Shown here: positions 1-6,559 of the stretch, one piece after another | Layout: each line of letters begins with the position of its first letter | Position numbering within the stretch: the first letter of the stretch is position 1 | Source: JBAQMG01 sp049302575 | Lineage (GTDB): Bacteria > Bacillota > Desulfitobacteriia > Desulfitobacteriales > Desulfitobacteriaceae | NCBI GenBank assembly: GCA_049302575.1 | Contig: JBAQMG010000104.1 | Location: forward strand, 1-15,071 | Direction of reading: 5' to 3' | Length of the DNA: 15,071 nucleotides | Made by a program: the position numbers and the translations under genes | The notes under the pieces: model-generated | What the model saw: only the letters and a program-made list of their open reading frames with translations | Databases searched by the model: none | What the model was told of the DNA's origin: nothing

Positions 1-1
1 A

Positions 2-550
2 CTAGACAATATCCTACCCTTCATTGAGGAGAAACTATTCCTTAAAGTGAATAGGGAGAAAACAGTGGTCGACTACGTGGGAAAGGTGAAATTTCTTGGA
101 TTCTCGTTTTACCGAACTAAAGGTAAAGCGAGAGTGAGGATTCATCCAAAATCTGTTGCAAAAATGAGAGGCAAAGTGAAAGAACTTACTTCTAGAAGCA
201 ACGGAATGGGTAATGTGATAAGAGCAATGAAAATTAGACGCTACATCATGGGGTGGGTAAACTACTTCAAATTAGCGGATATGAAGACGCTGCTATCAGA
301 AACAGACCAATGGATGAGAAGACGCATCCGCATGATCTTCTGGAAACAATGGAAACGAGTGAGAACAAGACTTAAAATGCTTAAGTCACTGGGAATCCAT
401 GAGCAGAAAGCATGGGAATACGCAAACACAAGAAAGAGCTACTGGAGAACATCCAATAGCCCTATCTTATCCAAATCTCTAACCAACAATGTTATTAAAG
501 GACTTGGATTCCTGTTCTTTTCAGAGTATTATCGTCAAGTCACTGCGTAA
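2..550 (+). CDS. ltrA: Group II intron reverse transcriptase/maturase, C-terminal part (5' end outside window)
   Basis: The frame is open from base 2, so the GTG at 47 is an internal codon and not a start; about 182 residues are visible. Family knowledge: the intron-encoded protein helps the intron RNA fold and splice, and copies it into DNA at new sites. The visible part starts near the end of the RT fingers/palm region (VDYVGKVKFLGFSFY), runs through the thumb (RIHPKSVAKMRGKVKEL) and then the maturase-specific domain X (IRRYIMGWVNYF, then a basic WMRRRIRMIFWKQWKR stretch). No HNH endonuclease domain follows before the stop. This fits class C introns, whose proteins lack the endonuclease. 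The intron's own domain V/VI RNA begins a few bases after the stop, so this is the normal 3' end of an intron and not a broken fragment. Whether the missing 5' part is intact cannot be seen here. Confidence 0.9.
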   Translation, partial: LDNILPFIEEKLFLKVNREKTVVDYVGKVKFLGFSFYRTKGKARVRIHPKSVAKMRGKVKELTSRSNGMGNVIRAMKIRRYIMGWVNYFKLADMKTLLSETDQWMRRRIRMIFWKQWKRVRTRLKMLKSLGIHEQKAWEYANTRKSYWRTSNSPILSKSLTNNVIKGLGFLFFSEYYRQVTA

Positions 551-558
551 CCTGAGGA

Positions 559-635
559 ACCGCCGTATACCGAACGGTACGTACGGTGGTGTGGAAGGTC
601 GGTCACTCAAATAATGGGTGGCCTCCTATCCGATT
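559..635 (+). ncRNA. Group II intron 3' end: domains V and VI (class C type)
   Basis: Bases 559-590 fold into a domain V hairpin: a 9-bp lower stem (559-567 with 582-590), a two-base CG bulge at 580-581, a 4-bp upper stem and a GAAC loop at 572-575. The catalytic triad in the lower stem reads CGC (561-563), facing GUG with a G-U wobble. Class C introns carry CGC where other classes have AGC. Bases 601-623 form a domain VI hairpin (GGTCACTCA with TGGGTGGCC, loop 610-614). The intron end is placed at about 634-636, after CCTCCTATCCGAT, by resemblance to other class C ends; the exact splice site is uncertain by a few bases. Domain V is the catalytic core of the ribozyme, and its intact pairing suggests a splicing-competent 3' half. 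Confidence 0.8.
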
Positions 636-663
636 TGACTTTTTAGCATTACTGCTCTAAGAT
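635..663 (+). promoter_or_regulatory. Candidate sigma-A promoter for the PerR-type gene
   Basis: TTGACT (635-640) and TAAGAT (658-663) are separated by 17 bp; they match the consensus at 5/6 and 4/6 positions. The -35 box sits directly at the predicted 3' end of the group II intron. The remaining gap before the start codon (664-776) is AT-rich; I see no clear PerR box in it. Confidence 0.4.
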
Positions 664-776
664 TAGGTTAACTAAAATGGTTACAAATTAAGAAAAGTAT
701 CAGGTAATCCTGTTTAGTTCGGATTTTTAGATTTTCGTTTAGTTTAGATAAGAGGGTAATTAGGAGTTGAGAATAC

Positions 777-1205
777 ATGGATGCTATCCAGATTCTTAGA
801 CAGCTAAAGGATAAGGGAGTAAGATTTACACCACAGAGACAGGCAATTTTGGAATTTTTGCTCCGAACAGATACCCATCCTACTGCCGAAGATATTTATC
901 AGGATGTTAAAGCCAAATTTCCAGGTGTAAGTTTAGGCACTATTTATAACACCTTGAATATGCTCAAAGAACACGGGCATATATTAGAACTCTCCTACGG
1001 AGATATGTCAAGTAGATTCGATGGGAACCCCAAAAATCATTATCATGTCGTTTGTTCAGAATGTGGCAAAGTGGTTGATTATCATCGGCCATTAATTCAG
1101 TTAGAACAAGAAGCTGAAGAAATGACAGCCTTTCAAGTTCGGGGTCATCGTTTAGAATTTTATGGTATTTGCCCAGAGTGCAGCAAACGAGGGTATCTCA
1201 ATTAG
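777..1205 (+). CDS. perR: Fur-family peroxide-responsive repressor, PerR type
   Basis: A 142-residue metal-dependent DNA-binding repressor, normal length for the family. The N-terminal winged helix covers about residues 1-80 (FTPQRQAILEFL; GVSLGTIYNTLNML as recognition helix); a dimerisation domain follows. All five regulatory-metal ligands of Bacillus subtilis PerR align with a constant offset of three: H34, D82, H88, H90, D101. The Asp at 101, where Fur normally has Glu, favours PerR over Fur. The structural zinc site is C93/C96 and C132/C135. Family knowledge: with Fe(II) bound, peroxide oxidises ligand histidines and the repressor leaves DNA, inducing peroxide defence. Start ATG 777 has AGGAG at 762-766. 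It is a single gene between the intron and a terminator; no peroxide-defence gene is next to it here, so its targets must be elsewhere. A Zur or other Fur paralog is less likely. Confidence 0.88.
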   Translation: MDAIQILRQLKDKGVRFTPQRQAILEFLLRTDTHPTAEDIYQDVKAKFPGVSLGTIYNTLNMLKEHGHILELSYGDMSSRFDGNPKNHYHVVCSECGKVVDYHRPLIQLEQEAEEMTAFQVRGHRLEFYGICPECSKRGYLN

Positions 1206-1209
1206 GTAA

Positions 1210-1238
1210 TTGAGCTGCTGTAACTCGTTTAAAATGAT
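1210..1238 (+). promoter_or_regulatory. Weak candidate promoter for the GH2-like membrane protein gene
   Basis: TTGAGC (1210-1215) and AATGAT (1233-1238) with 17 bp spacing each match the consensus at 4/6. If used, transcription would start inside the 5' arm of the terminator hairpin and so avoid a complete terminator. There is otherwise no room for a promoter between the terminator and the gene's Shine-Dalgarno. Speculative. Confidence 0.2.
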
Positions 1239-1239
1239 T

Positions 1240-1266
1240 AAGCCGACCGTGGGGGGTCGGCTTTTT
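1240..1266 (+). terminator. Intrinsic terminator after the PerR-type gene
   Basis: GC-rich 8-9 bp stem AGCCGACC (1241-1248) / GGTCGGCT (1255-1262), loop GTGGGG, ending in a run of T. It lies 35 bp after the stop codon and ends just 17 bp before the Shine-Dalgarno of the next gene. Confidence 0.9.
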
Positions 1267-1282
1267 GTTGAAGAGCCTTTTA

Positions 1283-1290
1283 AGGGGGAG
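1283..1290 (+). promoter_or_regulatory. Ribosome binding site that fixes the start at 1301
   Basis: AGGGGGAG lies 10 bp before ATG 1301. An upstream in-frame TTG at 1265 falls inside the terminator T-run and has no Shine-Dalgarno, so it is rejected as the start. Confidence 0.75.
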
Positions 1291-1300
1291 TAAAGTATCA

Positions 1301-3424
1301 ATGTTTCATTATCGGGTAATAACCTTTATTGGTTTGCTTAGCTTGATGCTGGGTAGCTTATGGTGGACTTGGAAAGCCCCAGTAGGCTTGCCACTTCCAG
1401 CTTCTCAAGAAATATCGAGTACTCAACGTTGGGAACAGGATTTGAGCGGAACTTGGGATAGGTTTTCTTCATTACGCCAAGCCTGGGCAGCAGAAACACA
1501 ACGTGTCAACGGAAAAATGCCTAAATATTCTTTAACTGGTGGGGGACAGTTCCAACTTCCCTCGAATCAAAGCTTTAGTGTTGCTGCTAAGCGTTTTCGT
1601 ATTCCTGGCGAATGGAGTGCAAGAACGATGCAATTCGTAGTAAGTGGAGTAAAAGGGCATGCCGTAGTTTATTTGAACGGGGTGGATAATGTTCATCAGC
1701 TTGGGGAGTTTGAGGGAAGTGGAGTCCAAAATCTTCTGGAAATTCCTGCTACAGTCTTTCGATATGGTGAAGATAATGTTCTGCTCATCCAATTATCAGC
1801 TTCTACGGCTCAAAAAGAAAGTCTATTTTCTATGACTTGGCCTAGAACAGGCGAAATAATCGGTCAGGTACGTTTACAGGCTGTGGTAGAGACAACCATG
1901 ACTAATCCTCAAATATCCGTAGCTTGGATTGGGGAGAGTGCTGAAGTCACCGTAAAAACTCAACTTATTCATCAGACTTTGTCGGAAAACGGTCCTTGGT
2001 TAGTGAGTGGAGTTTTATCAGACGGCTCAGCAGAAGTAGCGCAACAGTCTTTAATGATTAAGCCAGATGGAAATTCTAATCAGACTGTGGCGCTTGATTT
2101 TAAGGTTCCGCGTGTGCAACGTTGGAGCAAACAAAATCCTTTTCTTTATCAATTGCGCTTAACTGTTTCTAATTCAAAAGGGGATCAGGATGATGTTGCG
2201 TTGCCTGTGGGCTTTCGTTCAATAGCTTTAGCAGATGGAAAATGGCAGTTGAATCAAGAAACTCTGGCTATTAACGGGAGTGTATTATCTTTGGAGAGAG
2301 AAGCACAGCTACGCAATGCCGGTGAAGTCAAGTCATACCTGGAGTCTGAACTTCAAAGGGGAGTAAATCTACTCTATTTTTTAGGCTCTTTTCCAGACGA
2401 GCTATGGTTACAGACGGCTGACCAAATGGGGATGGGTATTTGGGTAGAGTGGCCGGTTGATAGGGTTCCGGAATCTCGCTTGCCTGATCCTGCGGTGTTC
2501 GGTGAACTGGTTAGTGAAGGGAGCCGGCATCCGTCAATTTGGGCCTGGACAGTTGGGAAGGGACTGGAGAATGGGTCTAAAACCACAGCCTATGTGAAGG
2601 GGGCGGAGGAGTTAGTAACCCCTGATTTAGCCTTCGTCTTAAACTTAACTAATACTCCTATCCTTGGATTATCCCCTGAACGTTCGATCCTGGTTCAAGG
2701 GAATTCAATTAAAGGTTTATGGGGTCAAGTTATTAACGAAAGTGAAGCTGTAATAAAGCCTAGGCCTTGGTCACAGGAAGGACTGTCCTCCAAAGTCTGG
2801 GTCATACTGATGCTTTTTTTGTCTTGGATGAACGTATGTATAGGAAGCTGGCGTTATAAAGAAATTGCTGTAAAGAAACCAAAACGCCGTTTGCGAGAGG
2901 CTTGGTTTTGGCAGGGTTGGGCCTTCGTCGCACGGGAAGGGACTTTAGCTGGAGTAATTACTGCTGGACTCTATAATTTGCCGAGTGAGTGGGGGCCGTG
3001 GTTCTCACACCTATGGCCTAGTTTGGAAAGTATTCAGCACCTATCACCATGGTTGATTTGGGAGACTTTAAGTTTTTCTTTGATATTGTTAAGGGTATTA
3101 CAGGTCGGGATGGTGTCAACGCATTTGCCCGATTCCCCACATCCTCTTGGTTTGGTGTATTGGTTAGAACGACGCTATCGTTGGGTTATCTTGGTGGCCT
3201 TGCTCTGGGCTATGGTTCCTTATGGTGTGCCAAGCTATACTCCCTTAGCAACTTATTTTGTTTTAAATCTTTTGTTTTTACCTTTCAGGATTCGAGATAT
3301 TCGGCGCATTGGCGGGCGATACAGACCGTTTTTATTGCTTCCAAGTATAGTGGTAGTAGGTATAGCTTTTTGGAGTATCACACGCTGGGCAGATTGGCTA
3401 TATCTCTGGCACATTTTCATGTAG
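1301..3424 (+). CDS. Membrane protein with degenerate glycoside hydrolase family 2-like ectodomain
   Basis: 707 residues from ATG 1301. A hydrophobic segment near residues 5-25 (FIGLLSLMLGSLWW) is probably a signal anchor. About residues 30-495 look extracellular. There is a jelly-roll-like part (VSGVKGHAVVYLNGV), then a beta-sandwich ending in a GH2-like W-S-K-Q-N-P-F-L-Y-Q-L motif from W275 and VGFRSI. The rest looks like a TIM-barrel remnant (residues around 381-385 WVEWP, and HPSIWAWTVG from H410). In active GH2 enzymes the last motif continues Asn-Glu with the acid/base Glu; here the residues are K420-G421, so the catalytic Glu is missing at that place. The nucleophile motif is also not apparent. 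A transmembrane helix at about 499-517, a basic loop (KKPKRRLR) and several further helices to the C-terminus follow. This is probably a non-hydrolytic sugar-binding or envelope protein; function unknown. The GH2 resemblance is read by eye and is moderate. Confidence 0.7.
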   Translation: MFHYRVITFIGLLSLMLGSLWWTWKAPVGLPLPASQEISSTQRWEQDLSGTWDRFSSLRQAWAAETQRVNGKMPKYSLTGGGQFQLPSNQSFSVAAKRFRIPGEWSARTMQFVVSGVKGHAVVYLNGVDNVHQLGEFEGSGVQNLLEIPATVFRYGEDNVLLIQLSASTAQKESLFSMTWPRTGEIIGQVRLQAVVETTMTNPQISVAWIGESAEVTVKTQLIHQTLSENGPWLVSGVLSDGSAEVAQQSLMIKPDGNSNQTVALDFKVPRVQRWSKQNPFLYQLRLTVSNSKGDQDDVALPVGFRSIALADGKWQLNQETLAINGSVLSLEREAQLRNAGEVKSYLESELQRGVNLLYFLGSFPDELWLQTADQMGMGIWVEWPVDRVPESRLPDPAVFGELVSEGSRHPSIWAWTVGKGLENGSKTTAYVKGAEELVTPDLAFVLNLTNTPILGLSPERSILVQGNSIKGLWGQVINESEAVIKPRPWSQEGLSSKVWVILMLFLSWMNVCIGSWRYKEIAVKKPKRRLREAWFWQGWAFVAREGTLAGVITAGLYNLPSEWGPWFSHLWPSLESIQHLSPWLIWETLSFSLILLRVLQVGMVSTHLPDSPHPLGLVYWLERRYRWVILVALLWAMVPYGVPSYTPLATYFVLNLLFLPFRIRDIRRIGGRYRPFLLLPSIVVVGIAFWSITRWADWLYLWHIFM

Positions 3425-3563
3425 TGGATAAAATGGTTTAGACTTTTCAATCTCAACTCTCGTGAATTAAGGATAAGCATCAAGCTAGTGTAAGAATACT
3501 TGGAGAAGAGCACTCTATTAGTAAGTAGGCTAAATGAATGTTTAACAAGAAAGGATAGATATA

Positions 3564-4658
3564 ATGGTTACAGTTAAACGTTTTCACCCCCGATTTTTGG
3601 TCACTGGAGTGGGGAGTCTCCCTCATAAGGAGGTGGATGATGCCCTTAAAATGATCTGGCAAAGTGTGCCTTTGGCTCCCTATTGGCCGCAATTACCCAG
3701 GAGTGGGGCAGAAAGTTCCTTCATTGGTCAATATTTACGGGCTCTAGTCAAGACCGGAGTCATAGATAGTTACGAAAAACCGAAGTTTCAGGAGGAATTA
3801 CCAGATTGGACGAAACGGCAAACTGCTTTTTACGAATTGTATCTCAAGGCTAATGAAGGGGATGGCTTGGCGCTTGAAGAGTTTGGGTTTAGCGCCGATG
3901 GAGGAGAAGGTCTAGAAGAGTTCTGTAAGGATATAGAACAAGCGGGAACCCGTCAAGCAGTTCTTCTTAAGGGACAATTGAGCGGACCTTTAACCTTAGG
4001 ATTACAGATTACTGATAAAAACAGACGGTCCAGCTATTATGATGAAGCTCAACGGGATATGTTGGTAAAATCCTTAGCTATGCATGCCCGCTGGCAGACA
4101 AAGATGCTTAGTGCCTACGGTTTACCGGTGTTGATGTCGATTGATGACCCAGGGTTTTATGCTTATGGGGCTTCGACTCATATTACTCTAGATCGTGAGC
4201 AGCTCATTGCGGATCTTAACAGCATTGTGGAAGGAATTGTTATTGAAGGAGGAATCGCTGGAGTACATGTTTGTGCGGGGATGGATTGGACACTCTTGTT
4301 TGATTCGGAAATTCAAGTGGTAAATTTTGATGCCTATGAATATATGACTAGCATGCTTGTTTTAGCTGAACCTCTCAATCGTTTTTTGGAGCGGGGTGGC
4401 GTACTTTCTTGGGGGATTATCCCTACTAATGACGTAGTTATGACAGAAAATGCGGCTAGTTTAAGACAACGTCTAGAGAATAATATTGCTAATTTAGTAA
4501 AACGTGGGGTGAACGAAACTTTACTCCGCCGACAGAGCATGCTTACTCCCAGTTGTGGACTAGGAACTTTGACATTAGAGGTAACACAGCATATTTCTAA
4601 TCTATTGTTGGAATTGGGATTTTTGAATGAAAAAGAGTTGCCTGTCTTTAAGCAATGA
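3564..4658 (+). CDS. Core-MetE-like (cobalamin-independent methionine synthase C-terminal domain/UROD-superfamily) protein
   Basis: 364 residues, about half the length of a full MetE and equal to one TIM-barrel domain. Near the N-terminus TGVGSLPH is typical of the MetE/UROD superfamily; SIDDPGF resembles the ID-E/D-P substrate-side motif of MetE. The zinc ligands of MetE are all present: H235-x-C237, E259 and C331 (in TPSCGLGTL). The H-to-E spacing of 24 equals that of E. coli MetE (H641-E665). Zinc activates the thiol that accepts the methyl group. Since the folate-binding N-terminal half is absent, the methyl donor may be a methylcorrinoid protein, as shown for core-MetE proteins of anaerobes; this is inference. 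A methyltransferase acting on another thiol is possible. Start ATG 3564 follows AAGAAAGGAT (3549-3556 region). It has its own 139-bp upstream gap, in which I see no riboswitch or convincing promoter, and precedes the DUF1858 gene by 57 bp. Confidence 0.75.
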   Translation: MVTVKRFHPRFLVTGVGSLPHKEVDDALKMIWQSVPLAPYWPQLPRSGAESSFIGQYLRALVKTGVIDSYEKPKFQEELPDWTKRQTAFYELYLKANEGDGLALEEFGFSADGGEGLEEFCKDIEQAGTRQAVLLKGQLSGPLTLGLQITDKNRRSSYYDEAQRDMLVKSLAMHARWQTKMLSAYGLPVLMSIDDPGFYAYGASTHITLDREQLIADLNSIVEGIVIEGGIAGVHVCAGMDWTLLFDSEIQVVNFDAYEYMTSMLVLAEPLNRFLERGGVLSWGIIPTNDVVMTENAASLRQRLENNIANLVKRGVNETLLRRQSMLTPSCGLGTLTLEVTQHISNLLLELGFLNEKELPVFKQ

Positions 4659-4715
4659 TTTATAATTAAATAATCACCGACTAATTCACTTAGTTTTTAA
4701 AAAGGAGGATTACAT

Positions 4716-4910
4716 ATGATTAGCAAAGAAATGACAGTTGGACAGGTTTTGCGCCAATACCCTCAGACAGTTCCAATCTTTCTTGGATTAGGCATGCATT
4801 GTCTAGGATGCCCTTCTTCGACAATGGAAAGCATTGAGGGCGCGGCTATGACTCATGGCAAAGATGTAGACGGTTTAATTAAAGAGTTAAATAAGGCTGT
4901 AGAAAATTAA
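4716..4910 (+). CDS. DUF1858 small CxxC protein
   Basis: 64 residues with the fold-defining pattern of DUF1858: MTVGQVLRQYP, then FLGLGMHCLGCP, then a helical tail. C29 and C32 form a CxxC pair expected to be a redox disulfide or metal site. Members of this family are often found beside or fused to hybrid-cluster (prismane) proteins in anaerobes, but their molecular function is not established. The start is firm: AAGGAGG at 4702-4708 is the strongest Shine-Dalgarno in the window, 7 bp before ATG 4716. It lies 57 bp after the core-MetE-like gene and just before a strong terminator, so the two may be cotranscribed. Whether the products act together is unknown. Confidence 0.85.
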   Translation: MISKEMTVGQVLRQYPQTVPIFLGLGMHCLGCPSSTMESIEGAAMTHGKDVDGLIKELNKAVEN

Positions 4911-4915
4911 TTTAA

Positions 4916-4964
4916 AATTGACAAAAAACCACCCCTATTCATTGGGGGTGGTTTTTTGTCAATT
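4916..4964 (+). terminator. Perfect 20-bp inverted repeat, bidirectional-type terminator
   Basis: The left arm 4916-4935 and right arm 4945-4964 are exact reverse complements over 20 bases, with a 9-base loop (4936-4944). An A6 run is in the left arm and a T6 run in the right arm, flanking a CCACCCC/GGGGTGG core. It would stop the DUF1858 transcript and, read on the other strand, is also terminator-like. It separates the upstream genes from the dcw operon. Confidence 0.93.
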
Positions 4965-5092
4965 AATAATAGTGTCCTGCTATTATCACTCCATAGCAGT
5001 GGCACTTGCCAATTAACTATCTAAATAAACTTTACAAGAAAAATATTAAAAACTTTTCGGAATTAGCAGGAATACTGATCGCAATGGAGAAT
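4965..5092 (+). promoter_or_regulatory. AT-rich upstream region of the dcw operon; promoter not resolved
   Basis: The operon promoter should be here, but no -35/-10 pair with good spacing stands out (TTTACA at 5031-5036 lacks a matching -10). Two overlapping hairpins share the same CTAT segment: ATAATAG/CTATTAT (4966-4972/4980-4986) and CTGCTAT/ATAGCAG (4977-4983/4993-4999). They cannot form together. Their role is unknown and they may lie upstream of the transcript. Confidence 0.3.
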
Positions 5093-5139
5093 AAGTGGAG
5101 TAAAGTGGTGTGAAGTGGTAGAAAAGTCTGGCTAAGTGG
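5093..5139 (+). promoter_or_regulatory. MraZ operator: phased AAGTGG direct repeats
   Basis: AAGTGG occurs exactly at 5093, 5103, 5113 and 5134, with a degenerate AAGTCT at 5124; successive spacings are 10, 10, 11 and 10 bp, about one helical turn. Known MraZ operators are tandem repeats upstream of mraZ with 10-bp period (TGGGN repeats in E. coli, AAAGTG-type repeats in mollicutes), so this is a good match by both sequence and place. The last repeat runs into GGTGA (5139-5143), the likely Shine-Dalgarno of mraZ. Bound MraZ would thus cover the region just before the start codon, fitting autorepression of the operon. Confidence 0.85.
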
Positions 5140-5148
5140 GTGAATTAA

Positions 5149-5580
5149 ATGTTTATGGGGGAGTATCTCCATACAATTGATGGAAAAGGTCGGGTGATTA
5201 TCCCGGCAAAATTCCGTGTACCCCTTGGGGAACGCTTTATTGCTACCAAAGGGTTAGATCATTGTCTGTTCGTCTACCCAATGTCAGAGTGGACTACCTT
5301 GGAACAAAAACTGCGCACTTTACCCTTTACCCAACAAGATGTTCGGGCTTTCGTTCGTTTTTTCTTTTCTGGGGCGACTGAATGTGAAGTGGATAAACAG
5401 GGAAGAATTCTTTTGCCAGCGAATTTGCGAGAATATGCACAATTGGTAAAAGATCTTGTCCTAGTAGGTGTGTCCACGCGGGTCGAGATTTGGAGCCAGG
5501 CTTTATGGGCAGATTACAGCAGACAAGCCGAAGCTGCATATGTCGGTGCCGCAGAATCGCTGGTTAACCTAGGGATTTAG
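5149..5580 (+). CDS. mraZ: Transcriptional regulator MraZ
   Basis: 143 residues, the usual size. Two SpoVT/AbrB-like swapped-hairpin halves: residues 1-50 (MFMGEYLHTIDGKGRVIIPAKF) and about 75-125 (ECEVDKQGRILLPANLREYA). Each contains the D-x-K/Q-G-R-hydrophobic-P signature. Family knowledge: MraZ forms a ring-like oligomer and represses or modulates its own dcw operon by binding repeats upstream of the gene; those repeats are visible at 5093-5139. ATG 5149 gives the conserved MFMGEY start; the second ATG at 5155 would lose it. It is the first gene of the operon, 16 bp before rsmH. Confidence 0.96.
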   Translation: MFMGEYLHTIDGKGRVIIPAKFRVPLGERFIATKGLDHCLFVYPMSEWTTLEQKLRTLPFTQQDVRAFVRFFFSGATECEVDKQGRILLPANLREYAQLVKDLVLVGVSTRVEIWSQALWADYSRQAEAAYVGAAESLVNLGI

Positions 5581-5596
5581 AAAGGGACGAACTGAT

Positions 5597-6529
5597 TTGG
5601 TATTTGAACATGTGTCAGTCTTACGAGAAGAGACCATCGATCTTTTATTGACCGATCCCAACGGGGTGTATGTGGATTGTACTCTTGGTGGTGCCGGGCA
5701 TAGTCGATTATTACTTAGTCGTTTGGCAAACGAGGGTAAATTAATCGGGTTAGATCAAGATGATCTAGCGATTCGTCATGCTCGGGAGGTATTTGTCGGG
5801 GATCAGCGAGTAAGCCTTGTTAAAGAAAATTTCCGGTTTCTTCAGAAAATTTTAGAAGAGCTAGGGGTGCTTCCTGTAAAAGGGATTATGTTGGATCTTG
5901 GTGTTTCTTCCCCACAATTGGATGAAGCAGAACGAGGCTTTAGCTATATGCAAGATGCTTTACTGGACATGAGAATGGATACTACTGCCGCACTAACGGC
6001 TTATGATATTGTAAACCTTTGGGAAGAGAAAGAGCTTGAAAGAGTCATTTGGCAATACGGTGAGGAAAGATGGGCACGCCGTATAGCGCAGTTTATTGTC
6101 AAGGCACGTACGGTAGAATCGATTGAGCGGACTGGTCAGTTGGTTGAGGTTATCAAGGCTGCTATGCCGGCGGCGGCTCGACGTGATGGACCACACCCGG
6201 CTAAACGTACGTTTCAAGCTTTACGTATCGCGGTGAATGATGAACTGGGTGTTTTAGACCAGGTTATGGATCAGGCTTTGAGTTGTTTGGATTCAGGCGG
6301 AAGGGTGGCGGTGATTACCTTTCATTCGCTGGAGGATAGAATAGTTAAACAAAGAATGCAATCGTGGTTAGGAAATTGTACCTGCCCAAGGGGCTTGCCG
6401 TTCTGTCGGTGTGGTGCAGAAACCCGTGCTCGGATTATAACCCGGAAACCTATACTCTCTTCGGAGCAGGAGGTAAAAGTAAATCCGCGCTCCAGAAGTG
6501 CTAAATTACGAGTTGCAGAGAAAAAATAG
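5597..6529 (+). CDS. rsmH: 16S rRNA (cytosine-1402 N4) methyltransferase RsmH
   Basis: 310 residues, typical length. It N4-methylates C1402 in the decoding centre of 16S rRNA, using S-adenosylmethionine. Visible signatures: SAM-binding VDCTLGGAGHS (residues 26-36), the family motif LDLGVSSPQLD (99-109) followed by RGFSY and LDMRMD, and TFHSLEDR (241-248). A C-x-C-x6-C-x-C cluster (C261, C263, C270, C272) sits near the C-terminus. Similar cysteines occur in many Firmicute RsmH proteins and might bind a metal. The TTG start at 5597 is supported by AAAGGGA at 5581-5587 and by the conserved F-x-H-x-x-V-L-R-E-E-T start. The gene lies 16 bp after mraZ and 30 bp before ftsL, clearly one transcript. 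Confidence 0.96.
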   Translation: MVFEHVSVLREETIDLLLTDPNGVYVDCTLGGAGHSRLLLSRLANEGKLIGLDQDDLAIRHAREVFVGDQRVSLVKENFRFLQKILEELGVLPVKGIMLDLGVSSPQLDEAERGFSYMQDALLDMRMDTTAALTAYDIVNLWEEKELERVIWQYGEERWARRIAQFIVKARTVESIERTGQLVEVIKAAMPAAARRDGPHPAKRTFQALRIAVNDELGVLDQVMDQALSCLDSGGRVAVITFHSLEDRIVKQRMQSWLGNCTCPRGLPFCRCGAETRARIITRKPILSSEQEVKVNPRSRSAKLRVAEKK

Positions 6530-6559
6530 CGGTCTAAACTGCAAAGAGGAGGAATACCT

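Noticed and set aside
47..49. GTG at 47 as start of the intron protein
   Set aside because: The frame is open and in-family (LDNILPFIEEKLFLKV) back to base 2, so this is an internal Val codon of a gene that starts before the window.
664..776. PerR box upstream of the PerR-type gene
   Set aside because: I looked for a TTATAAT-N-ATTATAA-like palindrome and saw no convincing match, so autoregulation is not claimed.
3049..3441. 130-residue overlapping frame inside the 3' end of the GH2-like membrane protein gene
   Set aside because: No ribosome site, lies fully over the membrane-helix coding part of the larger gene, and has no recognisable motif; judged a shadow.
3425..3563. SAM or cobalamin riboswitch before the core-MetE-like gene
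   Set aside because: The gap is 139 bp with no S-box-like helices or B12-box sequence, and is too short for a cobalamin riboswitch.
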